Source: Campylobacter showae (GTDB lineage Bacteria > Campylobacterota > Campylobacteria > Campylobacterales > Campylobacteraceae). From it: DNA of 64,000 nucleotides. Where the stretch lies: positions 248,001 to 312,000 of the forward strand of contig NZ_CP012544.1 of NCBI RefSeq assembly GCF_004803815.1, in the 5' to 3' direction. Of the stretch, positions 35,825 to 44,416 are shown piece by piece (within the stretch, counting starts at the first letter, position 1; every line of letters begins with the position of its first letter). The notes beneath the pieces were generated by a model, which saw only the letters and a list, made by a program, of their open reading frames with translations, ran no database searches and had not been told where the DNA came from. A program made the position numbers and the translations under genes.

Positions 35825-36210
35825 ATTTCATCCTTTAAATTTGGCTAAATTTTATGATTTTTGTAAAATTTGACGCTCGCGGTTAAAATACAAAATAGCA
35901 AGCGCGCCTTAATTTAACGTAAAATTTGAGCGTCAAGCCCGCCCAAATCGCCGCTAGATTTCGTCGCAAGCCCGCAAACCGCGCCGTAAAATCAAAATTT
36001 CGTTTTAAATTTCCCCGTTCCCGCCCTCGGTATCGCTAGATCAGTACGCGGTAGTTACATTGCGTAGTTACATTGCCTCTGTAAATTTACTGAAAATAAA
36101 TCGTAAAAGGGGTGCGCCCGTTTCCGCGAGCGCTGCCATAAACCTGCTTTGCAGGTGAGTTTCGTACTCGCCTCTTGCGATACTTACCCGAAATTTTAAA
36201 TTTAACGGTT
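35825..36210. other. Spacer of 386 bases with direct and inverted repeats
   Basis: No gene was seen. A perfect 13-base tandem direct repeat GTAGTTACATTGC occupies 36051-36063 and 36064-36076. A hairpin ACCTGC-TTT-GCAGGT is at 36142-36156. Their meaning is unknown; a degraded repeat element is possible. Confidence 0.5.
36051..36076 (+). repeat. 13-base tandem direct repeat (two copies)
   Basis: GTAGTTACATTGC occurs twice head to tail without a base between copies. It is in a gene-free spacer and might be a replication-slippage product or the scar of an insertion. Confidence 0.85.
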
Positions 36211-36669
36211 TTAGCTTTCGATCAGCTCGGTCTGCCAGTTCGCGCCTTGCAGCGTCGTATCAAGCTGCCTGATCTGTTTAGCTAGCTCATCCACCTGCTT
36301 TTGCAGCGCCGCGACGTCGACCGTGCTTAAAATTTTAATCTCGCTGCGCGAATAAATTTCCACTTTTTGAGCGGCAGCTTGCGCGAAAGCTCGCAATGCT
36401 CCTGCTTTTAGCGTAAGTACGTCGCGCTTGGCGATTAGCTCGGTTAGGCTCTTGCCGTCCGCTTTTGCGGTACAGTTGGTTAAATTTATCCGAACGATTA
36501 ATCGCTCAAGCTCGCTTGTGAGCGCGTCTAGCTCGGCTAGCAGCGCCTTTGGCTCTTCGCTAGGATTCTCGCCCTCTTGCACCTTTGCGTTGTCCGCAAG
36601 CCTTGATTTTAGCTGCTCGATGCGTTTTTGTATGTCGGCGCGCAGTATCAGCGCCTCGGCTAGTTTCAT
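36211..36669 (-). CDS. DIP1984 family protein
   Basis: A 152-residue helical protein. KLAEALILRADIQKRIEQLK at the N-terminus and LIVRINLTNCTAKADGKSLT are the recognisable features of the DIP1984 (septicolysin-like) family. The segment LAKRDVLTLKAGALRAFAQ follows. The whole chain looks like a coiled-coil bundle. No signal peptide is present. The role of the family is not established. It lies 18 bases after the DUF799 lipoprotein gene and could be its transcript partner. Confidence 0.75.
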   Translation of the reverse strand: MKLAEALILRADIQKRIEQLKSRLADNAKVQEGENPSEEPKALLAELDALTSELERLIVRINLTNCTAKADGKSLTELIAKRDVLTLKAGALRAFAQAAAQKVEIYSRSEIKILSTVDVAALQKQVDELAKQIRQLDTTLQGANWQTELIES

Positions 36670-36687
36670 TTTCGTCCTTTTTAAAAT

Positions 36688-37368
36688 TTATCTGCCGCCG
36701 CCAAGCTGCCTATCCTGGCCGTAATGCGGCGAATACGGGCCGTAGAGCAAGCAGTCTCGGCAATCGGTGCTAAACAAAATCGCGTCCGCGCGCGCTGAGA
36801 GATCAAAGCTCGCATCCGAGACCGAGTCGGCAATCTGCTTAACTAGCGCGGAGACCAGCATACCGATGAGGTTGCCGCCGCTGTCGCCCGAGTCGTTTGC
36901 TGCGGTCGCACTCTTTTGCCAGAGCACGGCGCCGGTGTTTAGATCGACTAGAGTCGCCGCTACGCTCACGCGCGTGACGCTGCTAATGAGCATATACGAG
37001 GTGCCGTAGTCCGCGACGTTTAGATACAGCGCGGCGTCGGCGCCAAATATCTGCTTTAGCTTGTACGTAGAGATCTGCGCGATCTCTGCGGCGTCGTAGA
37101 TGCCGTTGTTTTTAAAGGTCTCGTTTACGAGCGCGGGCGAAAATACGTAATACCCAGCCTCGCTAAGCGGATAGAGCGCGTTTGCCAGCACCGCAGCGGA
37201 GGCCTTTATCTCAGACGAGTCGCTGGTGGGCATCACGACTACGATCGAGCGAGGCTTGGTCTGTAAAAACGCCGAATAGTCGTAAACCTCGGGCTGCGAT
37301 CCTGCGCATGCGCCAAGAAATAGTACCGCAAACGCGCCAAGAAGCGCCGATTTTATTTTATTTTTCAT
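36688..37368 (-). CDS. GNA1162/DUF799 family lipoprotein
   Basis: A 226-residue protein with a lipoprotein signal ending LFLGACAGS, so Cys21 should be lipidated. The mature domain (SIVVVMPTSDSSEIKASAAV, LSEAGYYVFSPALVNETFK, LNVADYGTSYMLISSVTRVS) matches the DUF799/GNA1162 group known from Neisseria. The C-terminus (CRDCLLYGPYSPHYGQ) has a second cysteine pair. It forms a unit with the DUF4810 lipoprotein upstream (11-base overlap) and the CsgG-like lipoprotein. Together they look like an outer-membrane or periplasmic complex of unknown function. Membrane location is inferred. Confidence 0.85.
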   Translation of the reverse strand: MKNKIKSALLGAFAVLFLGACAGSQPEVYDYSAFLQTKPRSIVVVMPTSDSSEIKASAAVLANALYPLSEAGYYVFSPALVNETFKNNGIYDAAEIAQISTYKLKQIFGADAALYLNVADYGTSYMLISSVTRVSVAATLVDLNTGAVLWQKSATAANDSGDSGGNLIGMLVSALVKQIADSVSDASFDLSARADAILFSTDCRDCLLYGPYSPHYGQDRQLGGGR

Positions 37369-37912
37369 TTTGGCTTCCTTTTGCGGTCTTGCTAGTTTTG
37401 GCTGGTTTTGCTTGCTTGTTTTTCAAATTTTGCTTGCTCGTTTGCTCGCTTAAATTTGAGCTTTTGTCATTTGAATTTGACTCGCTCGCGCCTGGTTTTT
37501 CCTTCGTCTGCTCGCCTAAATTTGCCTCAGTTTTGCCTGCCGCGCCCTTAGTTTTGCTATTTTGATTTAGCAAAAACATGGCGTAGTCGCGCGACTCAGG
37601 GTAAAGCTCGGCTTCTTTTTCGACGTAGGCTTTAAATTTCGCCCCGTTTCCTTGCGAAAGATAGAGCAGGCCTAGATGCGCGTGCAGTCCGGGAGGGACT
37701 TTGGCGGCTCTTTGATAGGCTTTTTGCAAACTCTCCTCGAGTGCGGCGATTTGCGCGCCAGCGTCGCCCTCTTCGGTTAGATACTCGTAGACCGAGCTCG
37801 TGTAGGCGCCGTCCCAGTAGTATAGCTGCCTAGGAGAGTCGTCCGCGCAGCCCGAGAGCAGCATGGCGGCGGCGGAGGCGAGCGCGAAATTTGCTAGAGT
37901 TTTAAAGCGCAA
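37358..37912 (-). CDS. DUF4810 family lipoprotein
   Basis: A 184-residue protein with a lipoprotein signal ending MLLSGCADDS (Cys22). The mature domain RQLYYWDGAYTSSVYEYLTE and the TPR-like part HAHLGLLYLSQGNGAKFKAY are typical of DUF4810. The C-terminal 55 residues are a low-complexity Lys/Ser/Thr/Glu-rich tail (NSKTKGAAGKTEANLGE). It overlaps the DUF799 gene downstream by 11 bases and lies 9 bases after the CsgG-like gene. Function unknown, part of the envelope triad. Confidence 0.82.
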   Translation of the reverse strand: MRFKTLANFALASAAAMLLSGCADDSPRQLYYWDGAYTSSVYEYLTEEGDAGAQIAALEESLQKAYQRAAKVPPGLHAHLGLLYLSQGNGAKFKAYVEKEAELYPESRDYAMFLLNQNSKTKGAAGKTEANLGEQTKEKPGASESNSNDKSSNLSEQTSKQNLKNKQAKPAKTSKTAKGSQNEK

Positions 37913-37921
37913 AATTTATCC

Positions 37922-38590
37922 TTATTTCGCGTTAAAGGCGCCGCTTTCAAGCCCGCGCGTTAGGTTGTTTACGGCCTCGATGATGGCTAGACTTAGCACC
38001 TTGCCGTTTAGCGTCGAATCATACCCAGCGCTTCCGCCAAAGCCCAGTACTTCGCGGTTTGAGAGTTCATACTCGCCGGCACCCTGAGTGGAGTAGATCA
38101 CCTCGGAGTTTTTCACGTCCACGACGTTAAGATTTACTTTCGCGTAGGCGGTTTGGGTTTTGCCTTTGCCAAGTATTCCAAAAAGCTGGTGATCGCCAGT
38201 CGTTTTACGGCCAAACTCCGTCACGTCGCCCGTGATGACGTATCTTGCGCCCTTGATGTTTTGAGCCTCTTTGCTTAGAGCGCTTTCTTCTTTGATGGCG
38301 CGCATGTTGCTGCGGTCAAGCACCGAAAAGCGTCCGCTTTGCTGTAAATTTGAGATGAGGATGGTTTGGGCTTGGTTGCCTAGTCTGTCCTCGCCGTCTG
38401 AAAATACGCCGTTTTGGTATGAGGACTGATTGCTAAAGCGGCCGATCGAGACGGCTATCTTTTGTCCTTGATAGTTGGTGTTTATGGTTTGGACTTTTGG
38501 CGTTTCGACTACGCGAGATCTCTCGGTCGCGCAGCCGGTTATTAGCATCGCAGCGCACGCGGCTAGTAAAAATTTTACGTTCGTTTTCAT
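37922..38590 (-). CDS. CsgG/HfaB-like lipoprotein
   Basis: A 222-residue protein with a lipoprotein signal ending MLITGCATERS (Cys19). The body resembles the CsgG/HfaB family: KIAVSIGRFSNQSSYQ, SGRFSVLDRSNMRAIKEE, ARYVITGDVTEFGRKTTG and AYAKVNLNVVDVKNSEVIYS. In CsgG such proteins form outer-membrane channels for curli secretion, and no curli gene is present here. It is the first gene of the triad with DUF4810 and DUF799 and probably sets its assembly. Whether it forms a pore is unknown. Confidence 0.85.
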   Translation of the reverse strand: MKTNVKFLLAACAAMLITGCATERSRVVETPKVQTINTNYQGQKIAVSIGRFSNQSSYQNGVFSDGEDRLGNQAQTILISNLQQSGRFSVLDRSNMRAIKEESALSKEAQNIKGARYVITGDVTEFGRKTTGDHQLFGILGKGKTQTAYAKVNLNVVDVKNSEVIYSTQGAGEYELSNREVLGFGGSAGYDSTLNGKVLSLAIIEAVNNLTRGLESGAFNAK

Positions 38591-38696
38591 ATCGCTCCTT
38601 TAAATTTTGATTTGCGTTATTATCTTACTATTTTTAGCTTAAAAATTTTTAACCCGACTAAAATTTTGAATCGCTGCGTCCGCAGATCAAATTTGG

Positions 38697-39860
38697 CTAT
38701 AAAATTTCCGCTTCTTTGCTTGCGTTTACCGAGCTTAGCGCGATGCGGTCGCCGGATTTTAGCTCGCTTAGATTTACAGTTTTGCCGCCCTTTTGCACTC
38801 GGACGAAATTTGAAATCTGCGCGAAAAACGACTCTTGCTGCGCGTATGCGGCGCGAGCGAGCTTGAGCGCGTTTTCAAATTTGAGCAGCTTAGTTTGCAC
38901 GGCGGCATCTAAAGCCTGCCGTAAATTTAGCAAAATTTGCTCCTTGCGAGCGATTTTTTGCGTGAGGCTCGCTTGCGAAAATCTCGCTCTCATCATCGCT
39001 AGGGCGTTAAATTTACGCTCCCAAACGCGCGTAAAGGCCGCGTCCGCCGCCTCGCTTAGCCTGTCTATGCTTTGCATTAGCTCGCCAGCATCGGGCAGTA
39101 GCGCAGCCATCGCCGCGCTTGGGGTCGGAGCGCGAAAGTCCGCCGCAAAGTCGCTGATCACGTAGTCAATCTCGTGCCCAACGGCCGAGATCACGGGCGT
39201 GCGCGCCGCGTAGATCTCGCGGGCTAGATTTTCGTCGTTGAAGCACCACAGATCCTCTCTGCTGCCGCCTCCTCGCGCCAGCACGATCGCGTTGGCTCCG
39301 CTGGCGCCCGCTCTTTTTAGCGCGCGTATGAGCGAGGCGGGCGCGGTTTCGCCTTGCGTTAGCGAATCAAAAACTATGATTTCCGCTAGCGCCCAGCGCT
39401 GCGAAGCGATACGCAGCATGTCTTGCAGCGCGGCTGATGTTTTTGATGTTACGAGCGCGATTCTGCGCGGAAATTTGGGTAGCGGTTTTTTGCGCGAGAT
39501 ATCAAAAAGCCCTTCGCTCTCAAGCCGCGATTTTAGCTGTTTAAAGGCAAGTTCGAGCTCGCCTTCGCCGCTTGGGCGTATGAGAGTTGCTATAAACTGA
39601 TAGCTGCCGCTTGGCGAGTAGAGCGAAATTTTGCCGTAGAGAGCGACCTTTATGCCGTCTGCAACGTCAAATTTGAGCTTAGCGGCGTTAAATTTATAAA
39701 TGACCGCCGAGATCGCGGCCTTTTCGTCTTTTAGCGTGAAGTACCAGTGGCCCGAGCCGTGCCTCACTAGCCGCGAGATCTCGCCCTCTACCTCGACGTA
39801 CGAAAACGTCGTCTCAAGCAGCGTTTTGGCCTGCTCGTTTAGCTCGCTGACGCTTAGCAC
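38697..39860 (-). CDS. xseA: Exodeoxyribonuclease VII large subunit
   Basis: A 387-residue subunit of the single-strand-specific exonuclease VII. The N-terminal OB fold (about 1-100) has VEVEGEISRLVRHGSGHWYF. The catalytic domain has RIALVTSKTSAALQDML and LARGGGSREDLWCFNDENLA, then AVGHEIDYVISDFAADFRAPTPSAA. A coiled-coil region (about 255-345) and a C-terminal beta strand follow. The start is GTG at complement 39858-39860, overlapping the end of ubiE by seven bases. The small subunit xseB is not in the window. Confidence 0.95.
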   Translation of the reverse strand: MLSVSELNEQAKTLLETTFSYVEVEGEISRLVRHGSGHWYFTLKDEKAAISAVIYKFNAAKLKFDVADGIKVALYGKISLYSPSGSYQFIATLIRPSGEGELELAFKQLKSRLESEGLFDISRKKPLPKFPRRIALVTSKTSAALQDMLRIASQRWALAEIIVFDSLTQGETAPASLIRALKRAGASGANAIVLARGGGSREDLWCFNDENLAREIYAARTPVISAVGHEIDYVISDFAADFRAPTPSAAMAALLPDAGELMQSIDRLSEAADAAFTRVWERKFNALAMMRARFSQASLTQKIARKEQILLNLRQALDAAVQTKLLKFENALKLARAAYAQQESFFAQISNFVRVQKGGKTVNLSELKSGDRIALSSVNASKEAEIL

Positions 39861-40570
39861 TCACGGGCCTTTTGCGCGATGAAAAGAGTAGAAATATCCA
39901 TCGAAAAGCTCTTGCAAAGGCGCATCTCAAAGCCTGCGGCAGCGAGTTCGTCCGCAAAGCTTTTGGCGTCTAAAAAGCCCTCGATCGAGCTTGGCAGATA
40001 CTCGTAGGCTTCTTGATTTTTGGAGATAAAGCCGCCTATTTTAGGTAAAATTTTACTTAGATAAAAGTCGCGAGCGCCCGTTAAAATCCCGCTTTTTTTA
40101 CGTTTGGTAAACTCTAGCACTACGACGTATCCGCCCGTTTTTAGCACTCTGTTAAACTCTCTTAGCGCGGCCTCGCGCTCGACTACGTTTCTGATGCCGT
40201 AGCTGATGCTTAGCACGTCCATCGAGCCGCTATCAAGCGTCGTTTGCGTCGCTAGCGCCTCGATAAATTTAAACTCGGGGAATTTCTGTTTGGCGACCGC
40301 GAGCATTCCGCTTGAGGGATCGACGCCGATTAGATTTTCGATTTTTACGTTAAACTCGCCCGCCGTCTTTTGCCAAAAGCCCATCATGTCGCCCGTGCCG
40401 CATGCGACATCGACGATATTTACGCTTGAGTTTTTGAAATTGCTTAGCACCGTTTTGCACGCGATCTTGCGCCAGCTCACGTCCGCACCCATGCTCAGCA
40501 CGCGGTTTGCCAGGTCGTAGGTGGGCGCGATGTCGTTAAACATCTGAACTATTTTTTCTTGTTTTTCCAT
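39854..40570 (-). CDS. ubiE: Menaquinone/demethylmenaquinone methyltransferase UbiE/MenG
   Basis: A 238-residue SAM-dependent methyltransferase that methylates the ring in the last step of menaquinone synthesis. VQMFNDIAPTYDLANRVLSM, the SAM motif VDVACGTGDMMGFW and SISYGIRNVVEREAAL with GGYVVVLEF are diagnostic. It overlaps xseA by seven bases and lies ten bases after the CYTH-CHAD gene. It works after the MenA-type step encoded at 611-1513. Confidence 0.95.
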   Translation of the reverse strand: MEKQEKIVQMFNDIAPTYDLANRVLSMGADVSWRKIACKTVLSNFKNSSVNIVDVACGTGDMMGFWQKTAGEFNVKIENLIGVDPSSGMLAVAKQKFPEFKFIEALATQTTLDSGSMDVLSISYGIRNVVEREAALREFNRVLKTGGYVVVLEFTKRKKSGILTGARDFYLSKILPKIGGFISKNQEAYEYLPSSIEGFLDAKSFADELAAAGFEMRLCKSFSMDISTLFIAQKAREC

Positions 40571-40580
40571 TTTTTCTCTT

Positions 40581-41999
40581 TTAGATATAGTAGATTTTTA
40601 AGCCGTGCGAAAGCTTTGTGAGGCTTTTTAAAATTTTAGGCTTTGAGTCTAAAATTTCGCTTCGCAGCTCGTAGATTTTTTTGTAAATTTTAGCTTGGAG
40701 TTTGTCTATGCGCTTTTGCTCGGCGCCGCTTTTTACGTGCGCTAGCAGGCCTAGCCAGATATCGGCGTCTTGCAGCGAGCCAAAGGTTTCTTGTAAAATT
40801 TTGCTCTTTTTAAAGCATTTTTTAGCTGCAGCAAAGCTAAAACCGCCGCCAAAAATCTCGCTTAGATACCTTAGTCTTTTTATCTCGATGCGGCACTTGT
40901 GAAACTGCGCGTTTTCGGTAGTTTCGCTCAAATTTGAGAGAGATTTTTTGAGGCGTAAAATTTGAGCTCGCATGGATTTTGCCGCGAGTTTTTTTATCGG
41001 CGCGTCTCCTAGCTCGCCTTTAAAAAAGTCGCTTCCCTCGCGTAAAATTACCTCCCAGTCGCGCAAAATTTCGTTCGCTTCGTCGCTTTGTAGCTCGGCT
41101 TGGACGCTTTTGGCTAGGGTTTTGCTTAAAATTTCTAGCTCGCTAGCTAGCCCTTCAAAGCCTTTTTGTTTTTGTAAAAACTCGCAAAAAACGTCTATAT
41201 CGCGCTTTTGGTTAGTTAGCTCGGCTAGTTTTTTAAAATTTAGCAGAAAATAGCAAGCCGTTTTTTGGTCAAAAACTGGAGTGAAAATTTTAAGTAAAGA
41301 GCGCGTTTTGCGCAAATTTATGCGGATCTGGTGCAGCGCCTCGGCATCGCTAGAGCTTGCGTACTCGCTCAGGTGTTTGTTTAGCGCCGTAAAAATCTGA
41401 AAAAATACCGTCCGCATCGCATCCATCGCGCCGATGTAGCTTGGTAAATTTAGCTCTAGCTCGGGGCTGTTTTGTAAAATCTCAATGCTCTTTTGTGCGT
41501 CAAATTCGCCCTGCGGCAGGCCAAAAAGCGCTAAATTTTTATTTTTATAGCGTTCGTCTTCCGTGACCTCGCTGATTACGTGCGCGGCGATAAACTCGGG
41601 CAGGCTAAACTCCGTCGCCTCGCGCTCGCCGCTAAACTCGGCCTCAAAAGTAACAAGCCCCTCTAAAGCGCCGTGAAAAATATCGACGTTGCAGGCAGCA
41701 CCGTCAAGCTTAAATAAAAATCTCGTCTTTTTTATAGGAGCGGCGACCGCGTTTTTTAGGGCTTTTTTAAAGCTTTTGGCGTCCGTTTCGCTCTCATTTT
41801 CCTCGCGCGCTAGACCGACGCCTGATTTTTGCGTGATCGTAAAAACGCCAGAAGCCTCGCGAAATCTAATCTCCTCAAGCGGAGTGATTTTGACGTAAAT
41901 TTGCGTCACATCTTTTTGCTGGACGTCGATGTCGCGGGCTTTTAGCTCGTTTATGACGGCGGCGTCACGCAGGATAAATTTACGCTCGATCTCTATCAA
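40581..41999 (-). CDS. CYTH-CHAD domain protein (inorganic triphosphatase-like)
   Basis: A 472-residue two-domain protein. The N-terminal CYTH domain (1-155) starts with MIEIERKFIL, the ExExK motif of the triphosphate tunnel enzymes, and continues with EIRFREASGVFTITQKSG. The C-terminal CHAD domain (about 185-460) is helical and His/Lys-rich, with ALHQIRINLRKTRSLLKIF and FHKCRIEIKRLRYLSEIFG as signatures. E. coli YgiF of the same layout hydrolyses inorganic triphosphate, and CHAD domains bind polyphosphate. The start is TTG at complement 41997-41999 in AAATTTGATA, with AGGAG six bases upstream. It may act with the Ppx/GppA protein at 59190. Confidence 0.88.
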   Translation of the reverse strand: MIEIERKFILRDAAVINELKARDIDVQQKDVTQIYVKITPLEEIRFREASGVFTITQKSGVGLAREENESETDAKSFKKALKNAVAAPIKKTRFLFKLDGAACNVDIFHGALEGLVTFEAEFSGEREATEFSLPEFIAAHVISEVTEDERYKNKNLALFGLPQGEFDAQKSIEILQNSPELELNLPSYIGAMDAMRTVFFQIFTALNKHLSEYASSSDAEALHQIRINLRKTRSLLKIFTPVFDQKTACYFLLNFKKLAELTNQKRDIDVFCEFLQKQKGFEGLASELEILSKTLAKSVQAELQSDEANEILRDWEVILREGSDFFKGELGDAPIKKLAAKSMRAQILRLKKSLSNLSETTENAQFHKCRIEIKRLRYLSEIFGGGFSFAAAKKCFKKSKILQETFGSLQDADIWLGLLAHVKSGAEQKRIDKLQAKIYKKIYELRSEILDSKPKILKSLTKLSHGLKIYYI

Positions 42000-42142
42000 A
42001 TTTCGCTCCTTAATATGAAAAATTGTATCAAAAGGTAGCTTAAAGTGTAAAATTTGCGTGCTTTTGCCGCCGCCCTTGCGACGCGAAATGATTTTTTAAC
42101 GCAAATCACGCTAAAATCAGCTCAAATTTGAAAGGAGTTTGG

Positions 42143-43219
42143 ATGAATAGAAAACTAAATTTTAGCGCGGGCCCTTCGGCTCTGCCTCTTAGCGTGCTGG
42201 AGCGCGCGCAAAACGAGCTCACCGACTATCAGGGCAAGGGCTTTTCGATAATGGAAATCAGCCACCGAAGCAAGATTTTTGAAGAGGTGCACTACGGCGC
42301 GATGGCAAAGGCGCGCGAGTTATACGGTATCGGCGAAGAGTATGACGTGCTATTTTTGCAAGGCGGCGCGCATTTGCAGTTTGCGATGATACCGCTAAAT
42401 TTAGCCGCCAAAGGCGTCGCGCAGTACGCCGATACGGGCGTCTGGACGAGCAAGGCGATCAAAGAGGCCGCAAACGTGGGCATCGCTTACGAAGTGGTCG
42501 CTAGCAGCAAAGAGACCTCCTACGACCGCATCCCTGAGGTTAAATTTAGTGATGACGCCGCATACGGCTACGTCTGCACGAACAACACCATCTACGGCAC
42601 GCAGTATCGCGAGCTGCCTCGCTCCAAAGCTCCGCTAGTCGTCGATGCGTCAAGCGATTTTTTCTCGCGTCCGGTTGATTTCACGGACGTTGGGCTGCTC
42701 TACGGCGGCGCGCAGAAAAATGCCGGCCCAAGCGGCGTAACCGTCGTCATCATCCGCAAGGACATGCTCGAGCGAGCCTGCATGGATCGCACTCCGACGA
42801 TGCTTCGCTACGACACGCACGCGTCGGCCGCGTCGCTATACAACACGCCTCCGACATTTGGCATATATCTGCTAAATTTGACGCTGGGCTGGGTGCAGGA
42901 GCAGGGCGGCTTGGCGGGCGTAAACCGGATCAACGAGCAAAAGGCGGCGCTGCTTTACGGCGCGATCGATGGTTCTGGCGGCTTTTACAAGGGTCACGCG
43001 CAAAAAGATAGCCGCTCGCTGATGAACGTTAGCTTTACCATCGCAAACCGCGAGCTAGAGGCGGCCTTTATCTCCGAGTCAGAAAATGCTGGCATGCTGG
43101 GCCTAAAAGGACACCGTCACGTAGGCGGTATCAGGGCCTCTATCTACAACGCCGTGAGTATCGAAAACGTGCGAACCTTGGCTGAGTTTATGAAAGAATT
43201 TGCTAGGAAAAACGGGTAA
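42143..43219 (+). CDS. serC: Phosphoserine aminotransferase
   Basis: A 358-residue PLP enzyme of serine and pyridoxine synthesis. [33 protein letters not shown] and [18 protein letters not shown] are family features. The PLP lysine is in [17 protein letters not shown]. The C-terminal [18 protein letters not shown] completes the site. The ATG at 42143 has AAAGGAG five bases upstream. A frame extends five codons further upstream but lacks a ribosome site. serB at 16149 finishes the pathway. Confidence 0.96.
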   Translation: MNRKLNFSAGPSALPLSVLERAQNELTDYQGKGFSIMEISHRSKIFEEVHYGAMAKARELYGIGEEYDVLFLQGGAHLQFAMIPLNLAAKGVAQYADTGVWTSKAIKEAANVGIAYEVVASSKETSYDRIPEVKFSDDAAYGYVCTNNTIYGTQYRELPRSKAPLVVDASSDFFSRPVDFTDVGLLYGGAQKNAGPSGVTVVIIRKDMLERACMDRTPTMLRYDTHASAASLYNTPPTFGIYLLNLTLGWVQEQGGLAGVNRINEQKAALLYGAIDGSGGFYKGHAQKDSRSLMNVSFTIANRELEAAFISESENAGMLGLKGHRHVGGIRASIYNAVSIENVRTLAEFMKEFARKNG

Positions 43220-43465
43220 ATTTGACTAGACGCGCCGTGCGAATTTGGATTTGTTTCGGGCAAATTTAAACTCGAGGGTTTAAATTTGGGGTGCGCCAAA
43301 TTTTGCTTTTGCTCAAATTTAAGCGGCTTGGCTTGAGGTCGGTCGCTTAAATTTGCTTTGGTTTTACGGCGAGCCGGTCTAAATTTGCCGAGTTAAATTT
43401 AGCTCTCTCTCGCCTTTTATTATGCATTTTAAATTTGACTGCATGAAGAGAAATTTGGAGAAAAT

Positions 43466-44263
43466 TTGAGAAACTACGACGAAAATCCGATAATCATAAA
43501 CGATTACGGCGCGCTTTTTTTGGCGGGATATTATATTATACTTTACTCGATTCTCGTTTTTGTATTTGCTTTTAGCGACTATGGGCTTTTATATCGCATT
43601 TATCTTATTGCTTTGCCCGCATCTTTTTTATTATTCTGCCTATACAATACATACGTTTTCGCGCCGCGAGTTTTTAAACAAAAACCGAGCTTTTTTAGAT
43701 TTTCTAGCGAGCAAATTTATCATATAGAGTATGTCTACGTAAACAAAGTAGAGAGCGAGGAGAAAATCGCCCTCGTAAAAGATGTAGAAAAGGTCTATTT
43801 TTGCGTTATCAGCGAGCTTGATAGCAGATACGGCAGATTTCACTTTTTTACCCCGTATCAGCTCTATAAAAAGTCCTCTATCGGCGTGCATTTTAACAAA
43901 ACGAGAGACTTTATAAGATATCTTTTAGTTTATCTGATATTTGCGCTGCCGTTTAAAATCTATAAACTCAAAAAATCCGGCGAACCGCTATGGTTGCTGC
44001 GTAAAAATTTCGTCATCAGGATGAAAAATAGAAATTATTTTTTGGTAAATTGCTATAGTAGAGATGATTATTTTGAGCTGTTGCGGTACTTTCAGGCGAA
44101 CAAAATCCCCGTGCAGGACAAGACGAAATTTATGCCGCAAGCTCAAAGATCTGCGATATTTTTCGAGGACAAACACGAGGTTTGGAGCGACGATCCAAAC
44201 GATACGGAAATACCAAAAGACGACTGGAAGCGTAAGATGAGGCGGTTTTTTAGTTTAGAGTAA
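43466..44263 (+). CDS. Unrecognised membrane protein
   Basis: A 265-residue protein that I do not recognise. Residues about 15-35 and 40-62 are two membrane segments (GYYIILYSILVFVFAF and IYLIALPASFLLFCLYNTYV). A further hydrophobic segment lies at about 150-165 (FIRYLLVYLIFALPFKIY). The rest is cytoplasmic-like with many aromatic and basic residues and an acidic C-terminus (WSDDPNDTEIPKDDWKRK). The start is TTG at 43466 within AAAATTTGAG, with GGAG five bases upstream. It is AT-rich and lies in the accessory block with the DUF2920 genes. Confidence 0.65.
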   Translation: MRNYDENPIIINDYGALFLAGYYIILYSILVFVFAFSDYGLLYRIYLIALPASFLLFCLYNTYVFAPRVFKQKPSFFRFSSEQIYHIEYVYVNKVESEEKIALVKDVEKVYFCVISELDSRYGRFHFFTPYQLYKKSSIGVHFNKTRDFIRYLLVYLIFALPFKIYKLKKSGEPLWLLRKNFVIRMKNRNYFLVNCYSRDDYFELLRYFQANKIPVQDKTKFMPQAQRSAIFFEDKHEVWSDDPNDTEIPKDDWKRKMRRFFSLE

Positions 44264-44416
44264 TTTTGTCAAATTTGCGTATAAACACGCTTTTGAGATA
44301 AAGATTACGCCGTAAATTTTATGCGCTTGTCGCGCAGCTTTTGCCTCTTAAATTTTCTTTTATCAAATTTTGCCGCTCGAATTAGCCCCTAGCAAACGCA
44401 AATTTTACAAATAAAA

